A stretch of 64,000 nucleotides of DNA from Panagrolaimus kolymaensis (GCA_028622995.1 JAJQJQ010000002.1:9052001-9116000), one strand, 5' to 3'. Shown: positions 42,401 through 57,700, counted from the stretch's first letter. Notes: generated from the sequence alone by a model not told the origin. Program-made: numbers and translations.

Positions 42401-45400
42401 ATTTTAAGTAAATTCATAAACTATTGTTTTGTTCGAATTTTCTTAAAACATTTATCTAGCCCAACAACACTGTAAAGCATCGAGGTTTTTTATTTTCCCT
42501 TCATCAAATTTTTCATCCAAACTATGTTTTATTTGTTTTGGATTTTAAGTAAATTCATAAACTATTGTTTTGTTCGAATTTTCTTAAAACATTTATCTAG
42601 CCCAACAACACTGTAAAGCATCGAGGTTTTTTATTTTCCCTTCATCAAATTTTTCATCCAAACTATGTTTTATTTGTTTTGGATTTTAAGTAAATTCATA
42701 AACTATTGTTTTGTTCGAATTTTCTTAAAACATTTATCTAGCCCAACAACACTGTAAAGCATCGAGGTTTTTTATTTTCCCTTCATCAAATTTTTCATCC
42801 AAACTATGTTTTATTTGTTTTGGATTTTAAGTAAATTCATAAACTATTGTTTTGTTCGAATTTTCTTAAAACATTTATCTAGCCCAACAACACTGTAAAG
42901 CATCGAGGTTTTTTATTTTCCCTTCATCAAATTTTTCATCCAAACTATGTTTTATTTGTTTTGGATTTTAAGTAAATTCATAAACTATTGTTTTGTTCGA
43001 ATTTTCTTAAAACATTTATCTAGCCCAACAACACTGTAAAGCATCGAGGTTTTTTATTTTCCCTTCATCAAATTTTTCATCCAAACTATGTTTTATTTGT
43101 TTTGGATTTTAAGTAAATTCATAAACTATTTTTTTTGTAAGAATTTTCTTAAAACATTTTTTCTAGCCCAACAACACTGTAAAGCATCGAGGTTATTTAT
43201 TTTCCCTTCATCAAATTTTTCATCCAAACTATGTTTTATTTGTTTTGGATTTTAAGTAAATTCATAAACTATTGTTTTGTTCGAATTTTCTTAAAACATT
43301 TATCTAGCCCAACAACACTGTAAAGCATCGAGGTTTTTTATTTTCCCTTCATCAAATTTTTCATCCAAACTATGTTTTATTTGTTTTGGATTTTAAGTAA
43401 ATTCATAAACTATTGTTTTGTTCGAATTTTCTTAAAACATTTATCTAGCCCAACAACACTGTAAAGCATCGAGGTTTTTTATTTTCCCTTCATCAAATTT
43501 TTCATCCAAACTATGTTTTATTTGTTTTGGATTTTAAGTAAATTCATAAACTATTTTTTTTGTAAGAATTTTCTTAAAACATTTTTTCTAGCCCAACAAC
43601 ACTGTAAAGCATCGAGGTTATTTATTTTCCCTTCATCAAATTTTTCATCCAAACTATGTTTTATTTGTTTTGGATTTTAAGTAAATTCATAAACTATTGT
43701 TTTGTTCGAATTTTCTTAAAACATTTATCTAGCCCAACAACACTGTAAAGCATCGAGGTTTTTTATTTTCCCTTCATCAAATTTTTCATCCAAACTATGT
43801 TTTATTTGTTTTGGATTTTAAGTAAATTCATAAACTATTGTTTTGTTCGAATTTTCTTAAAACATTTATCTAGCCCAACAACACTGTAAAGCATCGAGGT
43901 TTTTTATTTTCCCTTCATCAAATTTTTCATCCAAACTATGTTTTATTTGTTTTGGATTTTAAGTAAATTCATAAACTATTGTTTTGTTCGAATTTTCTTA
44001 AAACATTTATCTAGCCCAACAACACTGTAAAGCATCGAGGTTTTTTATTTTCCCTTCATCAAATTTTTCATCCAAACTATGTTTTATTTGTTTTGGATTT
44101 TAAGTAAATTCATAAACTATTGTTTTGTTCGAATTTTCTTAAAACATTTATCTAGCCCAACAACACTGTAAAGCATCGAGGTTTTTTATTTTCCCTTCAT
44201 CAAATTTTTCATCCAAACTATGTTTTATTTGTTTTGGATTTTAAGTAAATTCATAAACTATTGTTTTGTTCGAATTTTCTTAAAACATTTATCTAGCCCA
44301 ACAACACTGTAAAGCATCGAGGTTTTTTATTTTCCCTTCATCAAATTTTTCATCCAAACTATGGTTTATTTGTTTTGGATTTTAAGTAAATTCATAAACT
44401 ATTGTTTTGTTCGAATTTTCTTAAAACATTTATCTAGCCCAACAACACTGTAAAGCATCGAGGTTTTTTATTTTCCCTTCATCAAATTTTTCATCCAAAC
44501 TATGTTTTATTTGTTTTGGATTTTAAGTAAATTCATAAACTATTTTTTTTGTTCGAATTTTCTTAAAACATTTTTTCTAGCCCAACAACACTGTAAAGCA
44601 TCGAGGTTATTTATTTTCCCTTCATCAAATTTTTCATCCAAACTATGTTTTATTTGTTTTGGATTTTAAGTAAATTCATAAACTATTGTTTTGTTCGAAT
44701 TTTCTTAAAACATTTATCTAGCCCAACAACACTGTAAAGCATCGAGGTTTTTTATTTTCCCTTCATCAAATTTTTCATCCAAACTATGTTTTATTTGTTT
44801 TGCATTTTAAGTAAATTCATAAACTATTGTTTTGTTCGAATTTTCTTAAAACATTTATCTAGCCCAACAACACTGTAAAGCATCGAGGTTTTTTATTTTC
44901 CCTTCATCAAATTTTTCATCCAAACTATGTTTTATTTGTTTTGGATTTTAAGTAAATTCATAAACTATTGTTTTGTTCGAATTTTCTTAAAACATTTATC
45001 TAGCCCAACAACACTGTAAAGCATCGAGGTTTTTTATTTTCCCTTCATCAAATTTTTCATCCAAACTATGTTTTATTTGTTTTGGATTTTAAGTAAATTC
45101 ATAAACTATTTTTTTTGTAAGAATTTTCTTAAAACATTTTTTCTAGCCCAACAACACTGTAAAGCATCGAGGTTATTTATTTTCCCTTCATCAAATTTTT
45201 CATCCAAACTATGTTTTATTTGTTTTGGATTTTAAGTAAATTCATAAACTATTGTTTTGTTCGAATTTTCTTAAAACATTTATCTAGCCCAACAACATTG
45301 TAAAGCATCGAGGTTTTTTATTTTCCCTTCATCAAATTTTTCATCCAAACTATGTTTTATTTGTTTTGGATTTTAAGTAAATTCATAAACTATTGTTTTG

Positions 45401-48400
45401 TTCGAATTTTCTTAAAACATTTATCTAGCCCAACAACACTGTAAAGCATCGAGGTTTTTTATTTTCCCTTCATCAAATTTTTCATCCAAACTATGTTTTA
45501 TTTGTTTTGGATTTTAAGTAAATTCATAAACTATTGTTTTGTTCGAATTTTCTTAAAACATTTATCTAGCCCAACAACACTGTAAAGCATCGAGGTTTTT
45601 TATTTTCCCTTCATCAAATTTTTCATCCAAACTATGTTTTATTTGTTTTGGATTTTAAGTAAATTCATAAACTATTGTTTTGTTCGAATTTTCTTAAAAC
45701 ATTTATCTAGCCCAACAACACTGTAAAGCATCGAGGTTTTTTATTTTCCCTTCATCAAATTTTTCATCCAAACTATGGTTTATTTGTTTTGGATTTTAAG
45801 TAAATTCATAAACTATTGTTTTGTTCGAATTTTCTTAAAACATTTATCTAGCCCAACAACACTGTAAAGCATCGAGGTTTTTTATTTTCCCTTCATCAAA
45901 TTTTTCATCCAAACTATGTTTTATTTGTTTTGGATTTTAAGTAAATTCATAAACTATTTTTTTTGTTCGAATTTTCTTAAAACATTTTTTCTAGCGCAAC
46001 AACACTGTAAAGCATCGAGGTTTTTTATTTTCCCTTCATCAAATTTTTCATCCAAACTATGGTTTATTTGTTTTGGATTTTAAGTAAATTCATAAACTTT
46101 TTTTTTTGTTCGAATTTTCGTAAAACATTTATCTAGCCCAACAACACTGTAAAGCATCGAGGTTATTTATTTTCCCTTCATCAAATTTTTCATCCAAACT
46201 ATGTTTTATTTGTTTTGGATTTTAAGTAAATTCATAAACTATTTTTTTTGTTCGAATTTTCTTAAAACATTTTTTCTAGCCCAACAACACTGTAAAGCAT
46301 CGAGGTTTTTTATTTTCCCTTCATCAAATTTTTCATCCAAACTATGTTTTATTTGTTTTGGATTTTAAGTAAATTCATAAACTATTGTTTTGTTCGAATT
46401 TTCTTAAAACATTTATCTAGCCCAACAACACTGTAAAGCATCGAGGTTTTTTATTTTCCCTTCATCAAATTTTTCATCCAAACTATGGTTTATTTGTTTT
46501 GGATTTTAAGTAAATTCATAAACTATTTTTTTTGTTCGAATTTTCTTAAAACATTTTTTCTAGCCCAACAACACTGTAAAGCATCGAGGTTTTTTATTTT
46601 CCCTTCATCAAATTTTTCATCCAAACTATGTTTTATTTGTTTTGGATTTTAAGTAAATTCATAAACTATTTTTTTTGTTCGAATTTTCTTAAAACATTTT
46701 TTCTAGCCCAACAACACTGTAAAGCATCGAGGTTTTTTATTTTCCCTTCATCAAATTTTTCATCCAAACTATGTTTTATTTGTTTTGGATTTTAAGTAAA
46801 TTCATAAACTATTGTTTTGTTCGAATTTTCTTAAAACATTTATCTAGCCCAACAACACTGTAAAGCATCGAGGTTTTTTATTTTCCCTTCATCAAATTTT
46901 TCATCCAAACTATGTTTTATTTGTTTTGGATTTTAAGTAAATTCATAAACTATTGTTTTGTTCGAATTTTCTTAAAACATTTATCTAGCCCAACAACACT
47001 GTAAAGCATCGAGGTTTTTTATTTTCCCTTCATCAAATTTTTCATCCAAACTATGTTTTATTTGTTTTGGATTTTAAGTAAATTCATAAACTATTTTTTT
47101 TGTAAGAATTTTCTTAAAACATTTTTTCTAGCCCAACAACACTGTAAAGCATCGAGGTTTTTTATTTTCCCTTCATCAAATTTTTCATCCAAACTATGGT
47201 TTATTTGTTTTGGATTTTAAGTAAATTCATAAACTATTTTTTTTGTTCGAATTTTCTTAAAACATTTTTTCTAGCCCAACAACACTGTAAAGCATCGAGG
47301 TTTTTTATTTTCCCTTCATCAAATTTTTCATCCAAACTATGTTTTATTTGTTTTGGATTTTAAGTAAATTCATAAACTATTGTTTTGTTCGAATTTTCTT
47401 AAAACATTTATCTAGCCCAACAACACTGTAAAGCATCGAGGTTTTTTATTTTCCCTTCATCAAATTTTTCATCCAAACTATGTTTTATTTGTTTTGCATT
47501 TTAAGTAAATTCATAAACTATTGTTTTGTTCGAATTTTCTTAAAACATTTATCTAGCCCAACAACACTGTAAAGCATCGAGGTTTTTTATTTTCCCTTCA
47601 TCAAATTTTTCATCCAAACTATGTTTTATTTGTTTTGGATTTTAAGTAAATTCATAAACTATTGTTTTGTTCGAATTTTCTTAAAACATTTATCTAGCCC
47701 AACAACACTGTAAAGCATCGAGGTTTTTTATTTTCCCTTCATCAAATTTTTCATCCAAACTATGTTTTATTTGTTTTGGATTTTAAGTAAATTCATAAAC
47801 TATTTTTTTTGTAAGAATTTTCTTAAAACATTTTTTCTAGCCCAACAACACTGTAAAGCATCGAGGTTTTTTATTTTCCCTTCATCAAATTTTTCATCCA
47901 AACTATGTTTTATTTGTTTTGGATTTTAAGTAAATTCATAAACTATTGTTTTGTTCGAATTTTCTTAAAACATTTATCTAGCCCAACAACACTGTAAAGC
48001 ATCGAGGTTTTTTATTTTCCCTTCATCAAATTTTTCATCCAAACTATGTTTTATTTGTTTTGGATTTTAAGTAAATTCATAAACTATTGTTTTGTTCGAA
48101 TTTTCTTAAAACATTTATCTAGCCCAACAACACTGTAAAGCATCGAGGTTTTTTATTTTCCCTTCATCAAATTTTTCATCCAAACTATGTTTTATTTGTT
48201 TTGCATTTTAAGTAAATTCATAAACTATTGTTTTGTTCGAATTTTCTTAAAACATTTATCTAGCCCAACAACACTGTAAAGCATCGAGGTTTTTTATTTT
48301 CCCTTCATCAAATTTTTCATCCAAACTATGTTTTATTTGTTTTGGATTTTAAGTAAATTCATAAACTATTGTTTTGTTCGAATTTTCTTAAAACATTTAT

Positions 48401-51400
48401 CTAGCCCAACAACACTGTAAAGCATCGAGGTTTTTTATTTTCCCTTCATCAAATTTTTCATCCAAACTATGTTTTATTTGTTTTGGATTTTAAGTAAATT
48501 CATAAACTATTTTTTTTGTAAGAATTTTCTTAAAACATTTTTTCTAGCCCAACAACACTGTAAAGCATCGAGGTTATTTATTTTCCCTTCATCAAATTTT
48601 TCATCCAAACTATGTTTTATTTGTTTTGGATTTTAAGTAAATTCATAAACTATTGTTTTGTTCGAATTTTCTTAAAACATTTATCTAGCCCAACAACACT
48701 GTAAAGCATCGAGGTTTTTTATTTTCCCTTCATCAAATTTTTCATCCAAACTATGTTTTATTTGTTTTGGATTTTAAGTAAATTCATAAACTATTGTTTT
48801 GTTCGAATTTTCTTAAAACATTTATCTAGCCCAACAACACTGTAAAGCATCGAGGTTTTTTATTTTCCCTTCATCAAATTTTTCATCCAAACTATGTTTT
48901 ATTTGTTTTGGATTTTAAGTAAATTCATAAACTATTGTTTTGTTCGAATTTTCTTAAAACATTTATCTAGCCCAACAACACTGTAAAGCATCGAGGTTTT
49001 TTATTTTCCCTTCATCAAATTTTTCATCCAAACTATGTTTTATTTGTTTTGGATTTTAAGTAAATTCATAAACTATTGTTTTGTTCGAAAATTCTTAAAA
49101 CATTTATCTAGCCCAACAACACTGTAAAGCATCGAGGTTTTTTATTTTCCCTTCATCAAATTTTTCATCCAAACTATGGTTTATTTGTTTTGGATTTTAA
49201 GTAAATTCATAAACTATTGTTTTGTTCGAATTTTCTTAAAACATTTATCTAGCCCAACAACACTGTAAAGCATCGAGGTTTTTTATTTTCCCTTCATCAA
49301 ATTTTTCATCCAAACTATGGTTTATTTGTTTTGGATTTTAAGTAAATTCATAAACTTTTTTTTTTGTTCGAATTTTCTTAAAACATTTTTTCTAGCGCAA
49401 CAACACTGTAAAGCATCGAGGTTTTTTATTTTCCCTTCATCAAATTTTTCATCCAAACTATGGTTTATTTGTTTTGGATTTTAAGTAAATTCATAAACTT
49501 TTTTTTTTGTTCGAATTTTCTTAAAACATTTATCTAGCCCAACAACACTGTAAAGCATCGAGGTTATTTATTTTCCCTTCATCAAATTTTTCATCCAAAC
49601 TATGTTTTATTTGTTTTGGATTTTAAGTAAATTCATAAACTATTTTTTTTGTTCGAATTTTCTTAAAACATTTTTTCTAGCCCAACAACACTGTAAAGCA
49701 TCGAGGTTTTTTATTTTCCCTTCATCAAATTTTTCATCCAAACTATGTTTTATTTGTTTTGGATTTTAAGTAAATTCATAAACTATTGTTTTGTTCGAAT
49801 TTTCTTAAAACATTTATCTAGCCCAACAACACTGTAAAGCATCGAGGTTTTTTATTTTCCCTTCATCAAATTTTTCATCCAAACTATGTTTTATTTGTTT
49901 TGGATTTTAAGTAAATTCATAAACTATTTTTTTTGTTCGAATTTTCTTAAAACATTTTTTCTAGCCCAACAACACTGTAAAGCATCGAGGTTTTTTATTT
50001 TCCCTTCATCAAATTTTTCATCCAAACTATGTTTTATTTGTTTTGGATTTTAAGTAAATTCATAAACTATTTTTTTTGTTCGAATTTTCTTAAAACATTT
50101 TTTCTAGCCCAACAACACTGTAAAGCATCGAGGTTTTTTATTTTCCCTTCATCAAATTTTTCATCCAAACTATGTTTTATTTGTTTTGGATTTTAAGTAA
50201 ATTCATAAACTATTGTTTTGTTCGAATTTTCTTAAAACATTTATCTAGCCCAACAACACTGTAAAGCATCGAGGTTTTTTATTTTCCCTTCATCAAATTT
50301 TTCATCCAAACTATGTTTTATTTGTTTTGGATTTTAAGTAAATTCATAAACTATTGTTTTGTTCGAATTTTCTTAAAACATTTATCTAGCCCAACAACAC
50401 TGTAAAGCATCGAGGTTTTTTATTTTCCCTTCATCAAATTTTTCATCCAAACTATGTTTTATTTGTTTTGGATTTTAAGTAAATTCATAAACTATTTTTT
50501 TTGTAAGAATTTTCTTAAAACATTTTTTCTAGCCCAACAACACTGTAAAGCATCGAGGTTTTTTATTTTCCCTTCATCAAATTTTTCATCCAAACTATGG
50601 TTTATTTGTTTTGGATTTTAAGTAAATTCATAAACTATTTTTTTTGTTCGAATTTTCTTAAAACATTTTTTCTAGCCCAACAACACTGTAAAGCATCGAG
50701 GTTTTTTATTTTCCCTTCATCAAATTTTTCATCCAAACTATGTTTTATTTGTTTTGGATTTTAAGTAAATTCATAAACTATTTTTTTTGTTCGAATTTTC
50801 TTAAAACATTTTTTCTAGCCCAACAACACTGTAAAGCATCGAGGTTTTTTATTTTCCCTTCATCAAATTTTTCATCCAAACTATGTTTTATTTGTTTTGG
50901 ATTTTAAGTAAATTCATAAACTATTGTTTTGTTCGAATTTTCTTAAAACATTTATCTAGCCCAACAACACTGTAAAGCATCGAGGTTTTTTATTTTCCCT
51001 TCATCAAATTTTTCATCCAAACTATGTTTTATTTGTTTTGGATTTTAAGTAAATTCATAAACTATTGTTTTGTTCGAATTTTCTTAAAACATTTATCTAG
51101 CCCAACAACACTGTAAAGCATCGAGGTTTTTTATTTTCCCTTCATCAAATTTTTCATCCAAACTATGTTTTATTTGTTTTGGATTTTAAGTAAATTCATA
51201 AACTATTTTTTTTGTAAGAATTTTCTTAAAACATTTTTTCTAGCCCAACAACACTGTAAAGCATCGAGGTTTTTTATTTTCCCTTCATCAAATTTTTCAT
51301 CCAAACTATGGTTTATTTGTTTTGGATTTTAAGTAAATTCATAAACTATTTTTTTTGTTCGAATTTTCTTAAAACATTTTTTCTAGCCCAACAACACTGT

Positions 51401-51838
51401 AAAGCATCGAGGTTTTTTATTTTCCCTTCATCAAATTTTTCATCCAAACTATGTTTTATTTGTTTTGGATTTTAAGTAAATTCATAAACTATTTTTTTTG
51501 TTCGAATTTTCTTAAAACATTTTTTCTAGCCCAACAACACTGTAAAGCATCGAGGTTTTTTATTTTCCCTTCATCAAATTTTTCATCCAAACTATGTTTT
51601 ATTTGTTTTGGATTTTAAGTAAATTCATAAACTATTGTTTTGTTCGAATTTTCTTAAAACATTTATCTAGCCCAACAACACTGTAAAGCATCGAGGTTTT
51701 TTATTTTCCCTTCATCAAATTTTTCATCCAAACTATGTTTTATTTGTTTTGGATTTTAAGTAAATTCATAAACTATTTTTTTTGTTCGAATTTTCTTAAA
51801 ACATTTTTTCTAGCCCAACAACACTGTAAAGCATCGAG

Positions 51839-54790
51839 GTTATTTATTTTCCCTTCATCAAATTTTTCATCCAAACTATGTTTTATTTGTTTTGGATTTT
51901 AAGTAAATTCATAAACTATTGTTTTGTTCGAATTTTCTTAAAACATTTATCTAGCCCAACAACACTGTAAAGCATCGAGGTTTTTTATTTTCCCTTCATC
52001 AAATTTTTCATCCAAACTATGTTTTATTTGTTTTGCATTTTAAGTAAATTCATAAACTATTGTTTTGTTCGAATTTTCTTAAAACATTTATCTAGCCCAA
52101 CAACACTGTAAAGCATCGAGGTTTTTTATTTTCCCTTCATCAAATTTTTCATCCAAACTATGTTTTATTTGTTTTGGATTTTAAGTAAATTCATAAACTA
52201 TTGTTTTGTTCGAATTTTCTTAAAACATTTATCTAGCCCAACAACACTGTAAAGCATCGAGGTTTTTTATTTTCCCTTCATCAAATTTTTCATCCAAACT
52301 ATGTTTTATTTGTTTTGGATTTTAAGTAAATTCATAAACTATTTTTTTTGTAAGAATTTTCTTAAAACATTTTTTCTAGCCCAACAACACTGTAAAGCAT
52401 CGAGGTTATTTATTTTCCCTTCATCAAATTTTTCATCCAAACTATGTTTTATTTGTTTTGGATTTTAAGTAAATTCATAAACTATTGTTTTGTTCGAATT
52501 TTCTTAAAACATTTTTTCTAGCCCAACAACACTGTAAAGCATCGAGGTTTTTTATTTTCCCTTCATCAAATTTTTCATCCAAACTATGTTTTATTTGTTT
52601 TGGATTTTAAGTAAATTCATAAACTTTTTTTTTTGTTCGAATTTTCTTAAAACATTTATCTAGCCCAACAACACTGTAAAGCATCGAGGTTTTTTATTTT
52701 CCCTTCATCAAATTTTTCATCCAAACTATGTTTTATTTGTTTTGCATTTTAAGTAAATTCATAAACTTTTTTTTTTGTTCGAATTTTCTTAAAACATTTA
52801 TCTAGCCCAACAACACTGTAAAGCATCGAGGTTTTTTATTTTCCCTTCATCAAATTTTTCATCCAAACTATGTTTTATTTGTTTTGGATTTTAAGTAAAT
52901 TCATAAACTATTGTTTTGTTCGAATTTTCTTAAAACATTTATCTAGCCCAACAACACTGTAAAGCATCGAGGTTTTTTATTTTCCCTTCATCAAATTTTT
53001 CATCCAAACTATGTTTTATTTGTTTTGGATTTTAAGTAAATTCATAAACTATTTTTTTTGTAAGAATTTTCTTAAAACATTTTTTCTAGCCCAACAACAC
53101 TGTAAAGCATCGAGGTTTTTTATTTTCCCTTCATCAAATTTTTCATCCAAACTATGTTTTATTTGTTTTGGATTTTAAGTAAATTCATAAACTATTTTTT
53201 TTGTTCGAATTTTCTTAAAACATTTTTTCTAGCCCAACAACACTGTAAAGCATCGAGGTTTTTTATTTTCCCTTCATCAAATTTTTCATCCAAACTATGT
53301 TTTATTTGTTTTGGATTTTAAGTAAATTCATAAACTATTGTTTTGTTCGAATTTTCTTAAAACATTTATCTAGCCCAACAACACTGTAAAGCATCGAGGT
53401 TTTTTATTTTCCCTTCATCAAATTTTTCATCCAAACTATGTTTTATTTGTTTTGGATTTTAAGTAAATTCATAAACTATTTTTTTTGTTCGAATTTTCTT
53501 AAAACATTTTTTCTAGCCCAACAACACTGTAAAGCATCGAGGTTATTTATTTTCCCTTCATCAAATTTTTCATCCAAACTATGTTTTATTTGTTTTGGAT
53601 TTTAAGTAAATTCATAAACTATTGTTTTGTTCGAATTTTCTTAAAACATTTATCTAGCCCAACAACACTGTAAAGCATCGAGGTTTTTTATTTTCCCTTC
53701 ATCAAATTTTTCATCCAAACTATGTTTTATTTGTTTTGCATTTTAAGTAAATTCATAAACTATTGTTTTGTTCGAATTTTCTTAAAACATTTATCTAGCC
53801 CAACAACACTGTAAAGCATCGAGGTTTTTTATTTTCCCTTCATCAAATTTTTCATCCAAACTATGTTTTATTTGTTTTGGATTTTAAGTAAATTCATAAA
53901 CTATTGTTTTGTTCGAATTTTCTTAAAACATTTATCTAGCCCAACAACACTGTAAAGCATCGAGGTTTTTTATTTTCCCTTCATCAAATTTTTCATCCAA
54001 ACTATGTTTTATTTGTTTTGGATTTTAAGTAAATTCATAAACTATTGTTTTGTTCGAATTTTCTTAAAACATTTATCTAGCCCAACAACACTGTAAAGCA
54101 TCGAGGTTTTTTATTTTCCCTTCATCAAATTTTTCATCCAAACTATGTTTTATTTGTTTTGGATTTTAAGTAAATTCATAAACTATTGTTTTGTTCGAAT
54201 TTTCTTAAAACATTTTTTCTAGCCCAACAACACTGTAAAGCATCGAGGTTTTTTATTTTCCCTTCATCAAATTTTTCATCCAAACTATGTTTTATTTGTT
54301 TTGGATTTTAAGTAAATTCATAAACTTTTTTTTTTGTTCGAATTTTCTTAAAACATTTATCTAGCCCAACAACACTGTAAAGCATCGAGGTTTTTTATTT
54401 TCCCTTCATCAAATTTTTCATCCAAACTATGTTTTATTTGTTTTGCATTTTAAGTAAATTCATAAACTTTTTTTTTTGTTCGAATTTTCTTAAAACATTT
54501 ATCTAGCCCAACAACACTGTAAAGCATCGAGGTTTTTTATTTTCCCTTCATCAAATTTTTCATCCAAACTATGTTTTATTTGTTTTGGATTTTAAGTAAA
54601 TTCATAAACTATTGTTTTGTTCGAATTTTCTTAAAACATTTATCTAGCCCAACAACACTGTAAAGCATCGAGGTTTTTTATTTTCCCTTCATCAAATTTT
54701 TCATCCAAACTATGTTTTATTTGTTTTGGATTTTAAGTAAATTCATAAACTATTTTTTTTGTAAGAATTTTCTTAAAACATTTTTTCTAG
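51839..54790 (+). repeat. twelve-monomer higher-order repeat, period about 1700 bp
   Basis: GGTTATTTATT units near 51839 and 53541, GCATTT units near 52034 and 53737, GCATTT units near 52745 and 54443, and TAAG spacers near 53060 and 54770 all recur at about 1698-1710 bp, equal to twelve monomers. Around the second GCATTT both copies carry TTTCTAG, then two long-T spacers. The copies are not identical: the first has a TAAG spacer near 52350 and TTATTT near 52406, while the matching place in the second has the ordinary states. This suggests conversion after duplication. Confidence 0.68.
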
Positions 54791-57700
54791 CCCAACAACA
54801 CTGTAAAGCATCGAGGTTATTTATTTTCCCTTCATCAAATTTTTCATCCAAACTATGTTTTATTTGTTTTGGATTTTAAGTAAATTCATAAACTATTGTT
54901 TTGTTCGAATTTTCTTAAAACATTTTTTCTAGCCCAACAACACTGTAAAGCATCGAGGTTTTTTATTTTCCCTTCATCAAATTTTTCATCCAAACTATGT
55001 TTTATTTGTTTTGGATTTTAAGTAAATTCATAAACTTTTTTTTTTGTTCGAATTTTCTTAAAACATTTATCTAGCCCAACAACACTGTAAAGCATCGAGG
55101 TTATTTATTTTCCCTTCATCAAATTTTTCATCCAAACTATGTTTTATTTGTTTTGGATTTTAAGTAAATTCATAAACTATTGTTTTGTTCGAATTTTCTT
55201 AAAACATTTTTTCTAGCCCAACAACACTGTAAAGCATCGAGGTTTTTTATTTTCCCTTCATCAAATTTTTCATCCAAACTATGTTTTATTTGTTTTGGAT
55301 TTTATGTAAATTCATAAACTTTTTTTTTTGTTCGAATTTTCTTAAAACATTTATCTAGCCCAACAACACTGTAAAGCATCGAGGTTTTTTATTTTCCCTT
55401 CATCAAATTTTTCATCCAAACTATGTTTTATTTGTTTTGGATTTTAAGTAAATTCATAAACTATTGTTTTGTTCGAATTTTCTTAAAACATTTATCTAGC
55501 CCAACAACACTGTAAAGCATCGAGGTTTTTTATTTTCCCTTCATCAAATTTTTCATCCAAACTATGTTTTATTTGTTTTGGATTTTAAGTAAATTCATAA
55601 ACTATTTTTTTTGTAAGAATTTTCTTAAAACATTTTTTCTAGCCCAACAACACTGTAAAGCATCGAGGTTATTTATTTTCCCTTCATCAAATTTTTCATC
55701 CAAACTATGTTTTATTTGTTTTGGATTTTAAGTAAATTCATAAACTATTGTTTTGTTCGAATTTTCTTAAAACATTTTTTCTAGCCCAACAACACTGTAA
55801 AGCATCGAGGTTTTTTATTTTCCCTTCATCAAATTTTTCATCCAAACTATGTTTTATTTGTTTTGGATTTTAAGTAAATTCATAAACTTTTTTTTTTGTT
55901 CGAATTTTCTTAAAACATTTATCTAGCCCAACAACACTGTAAAGCATCGAGGTTATTTATTTTCCCTTCATCAAATTTTTCATCCAAACTATGTTTTATT
56001 TGTTTTGGATTTTAAGTAAATTCATAAACTATTTTTTTTGTAAGAATTTTCTTAAAACATTTTTTCTAGCCCAACAACACTGTAAAGCATCGAGGTTATT
56101 TATTTTCCCTTCATCAAATTTTTCATCCAAACTATGTTTTATTTGTTTTGGATTTTAAGTAAATTCATAAACTTTTTTTTTTGTTCGAATTTTCTTAAAA
56201 CATTTATCTAGCCCAACAACACTGTAAAGCATCGAGGTTTTTTATTTTCCCTTCATCAAATTTTTCATCCAAACTATGGTTTATTTGTTTTAGATTTTAA
56301 GTAAATTCATAAACTATTGTTTTGTTCGAATTTTCTTAAAACATTTATCTAGCCCAACAACACTGTAAAGCATCGAGGTTTTTTATTTTCCCTTCATCAA
56401 ATTTTTCATCCAAACTATGTTTTATTTGTTTTGGATTTTAAGTAAATTCATAAACTATTGTTTTGTTCGAATTTTCTTAAAACATTTATCTAGCCCAACA
56501 ACACTGTAAAGCATCGAGGTTTTTTATTTTCCCTTCATCAAATTTTTCATCCAAACTATGTTTTATTTGTTTTGGATTTTAAGTAAATTCATAAACTATT
56601 GTTTTGTTCGAATTTTCTTAAAACATTTATCTAGCCCAACAACACTGTAAAGCATCGAGGTTTTTTATTTTCCCTTCATCAAATTTTTCATCCAAACTAT
56701 GTTTTATTTGTTTTGGATTTTAAGTAAATTCATAAACTATTTTTTTTGTAAGAATTTTCTTAAAACATTTTTTCTAGCCCAACAACACTGTAAAGCATCG
56801 AGGTTATTTATTTTCCCTTCATCAAATTTTTCATCCAAACTATGTTTTATTTGTTTTGGATTTTAAGTAAATTCATAAACTATTGTTTTGTTCGAATTTT
56901 CTTAAAACATTTTTTCTAGCCCAACAACACTGTAAAGCATCGAGGTTTTTTATTTTCCCTTCATCAAATTTTTCATCCAAACTATGGTTTATTTGTTTTG
57001 GATTTTAAGTAAATTCATAAACTATTTTTTTTGTTCGAATTTTCTTAAAACATTTTTTCTAGCCCAACAACACTGTAAAGCATCGAGGTTTTTTATTTTC
57101 CCTTCATCAAATTTTTCATCCAAACTATGTTTTATTTGTTTTGGATTTTAAGTAAATTCATAAACTATTTTTTTTGTTCGAATTTTCTTAAAACATTTTT
57201 TCTAGCCCAACAACACTGTAAAGCATCGAGGTTTTTTATTTTCCCTTCATCAAATTTTTCATCCAAACTATGTTTTATTTGTTTTGGATTTTAAGTAAAT
57301 TCATAAACTATTGTTTTGTTCGAATTTTCTTAAAACATTTATCTAGCCCAACAACACTGTAAAGCATCGAGGTTTTTTATTTTCCCTTCATCAAATTTTT
57401 CATCCAAACTATGTTTTATTTGTTTTGGATTTTAAGTAAATTCATAAACTATTGTTTTGTTCGAATTTTCTTAAAACATTTATCTAGCCCAACAACACTG
57501 TAAAGCATCGAGGTTTTTTATTTTCCCTTCATCAAATTTTTCATCCAAACTATGTTTTATTTGTTTTGGATTTTAAGTAAATTCATAAACTATTGTTTTG
57601 TTCGAATTTTCTTAAAACATTTATCTAGCCCAACAACACTGTAAAGCATCGAGGTTTTTTATTTTCCCTTCATCAAATTTTTCATCCAAACTATGTTTTA

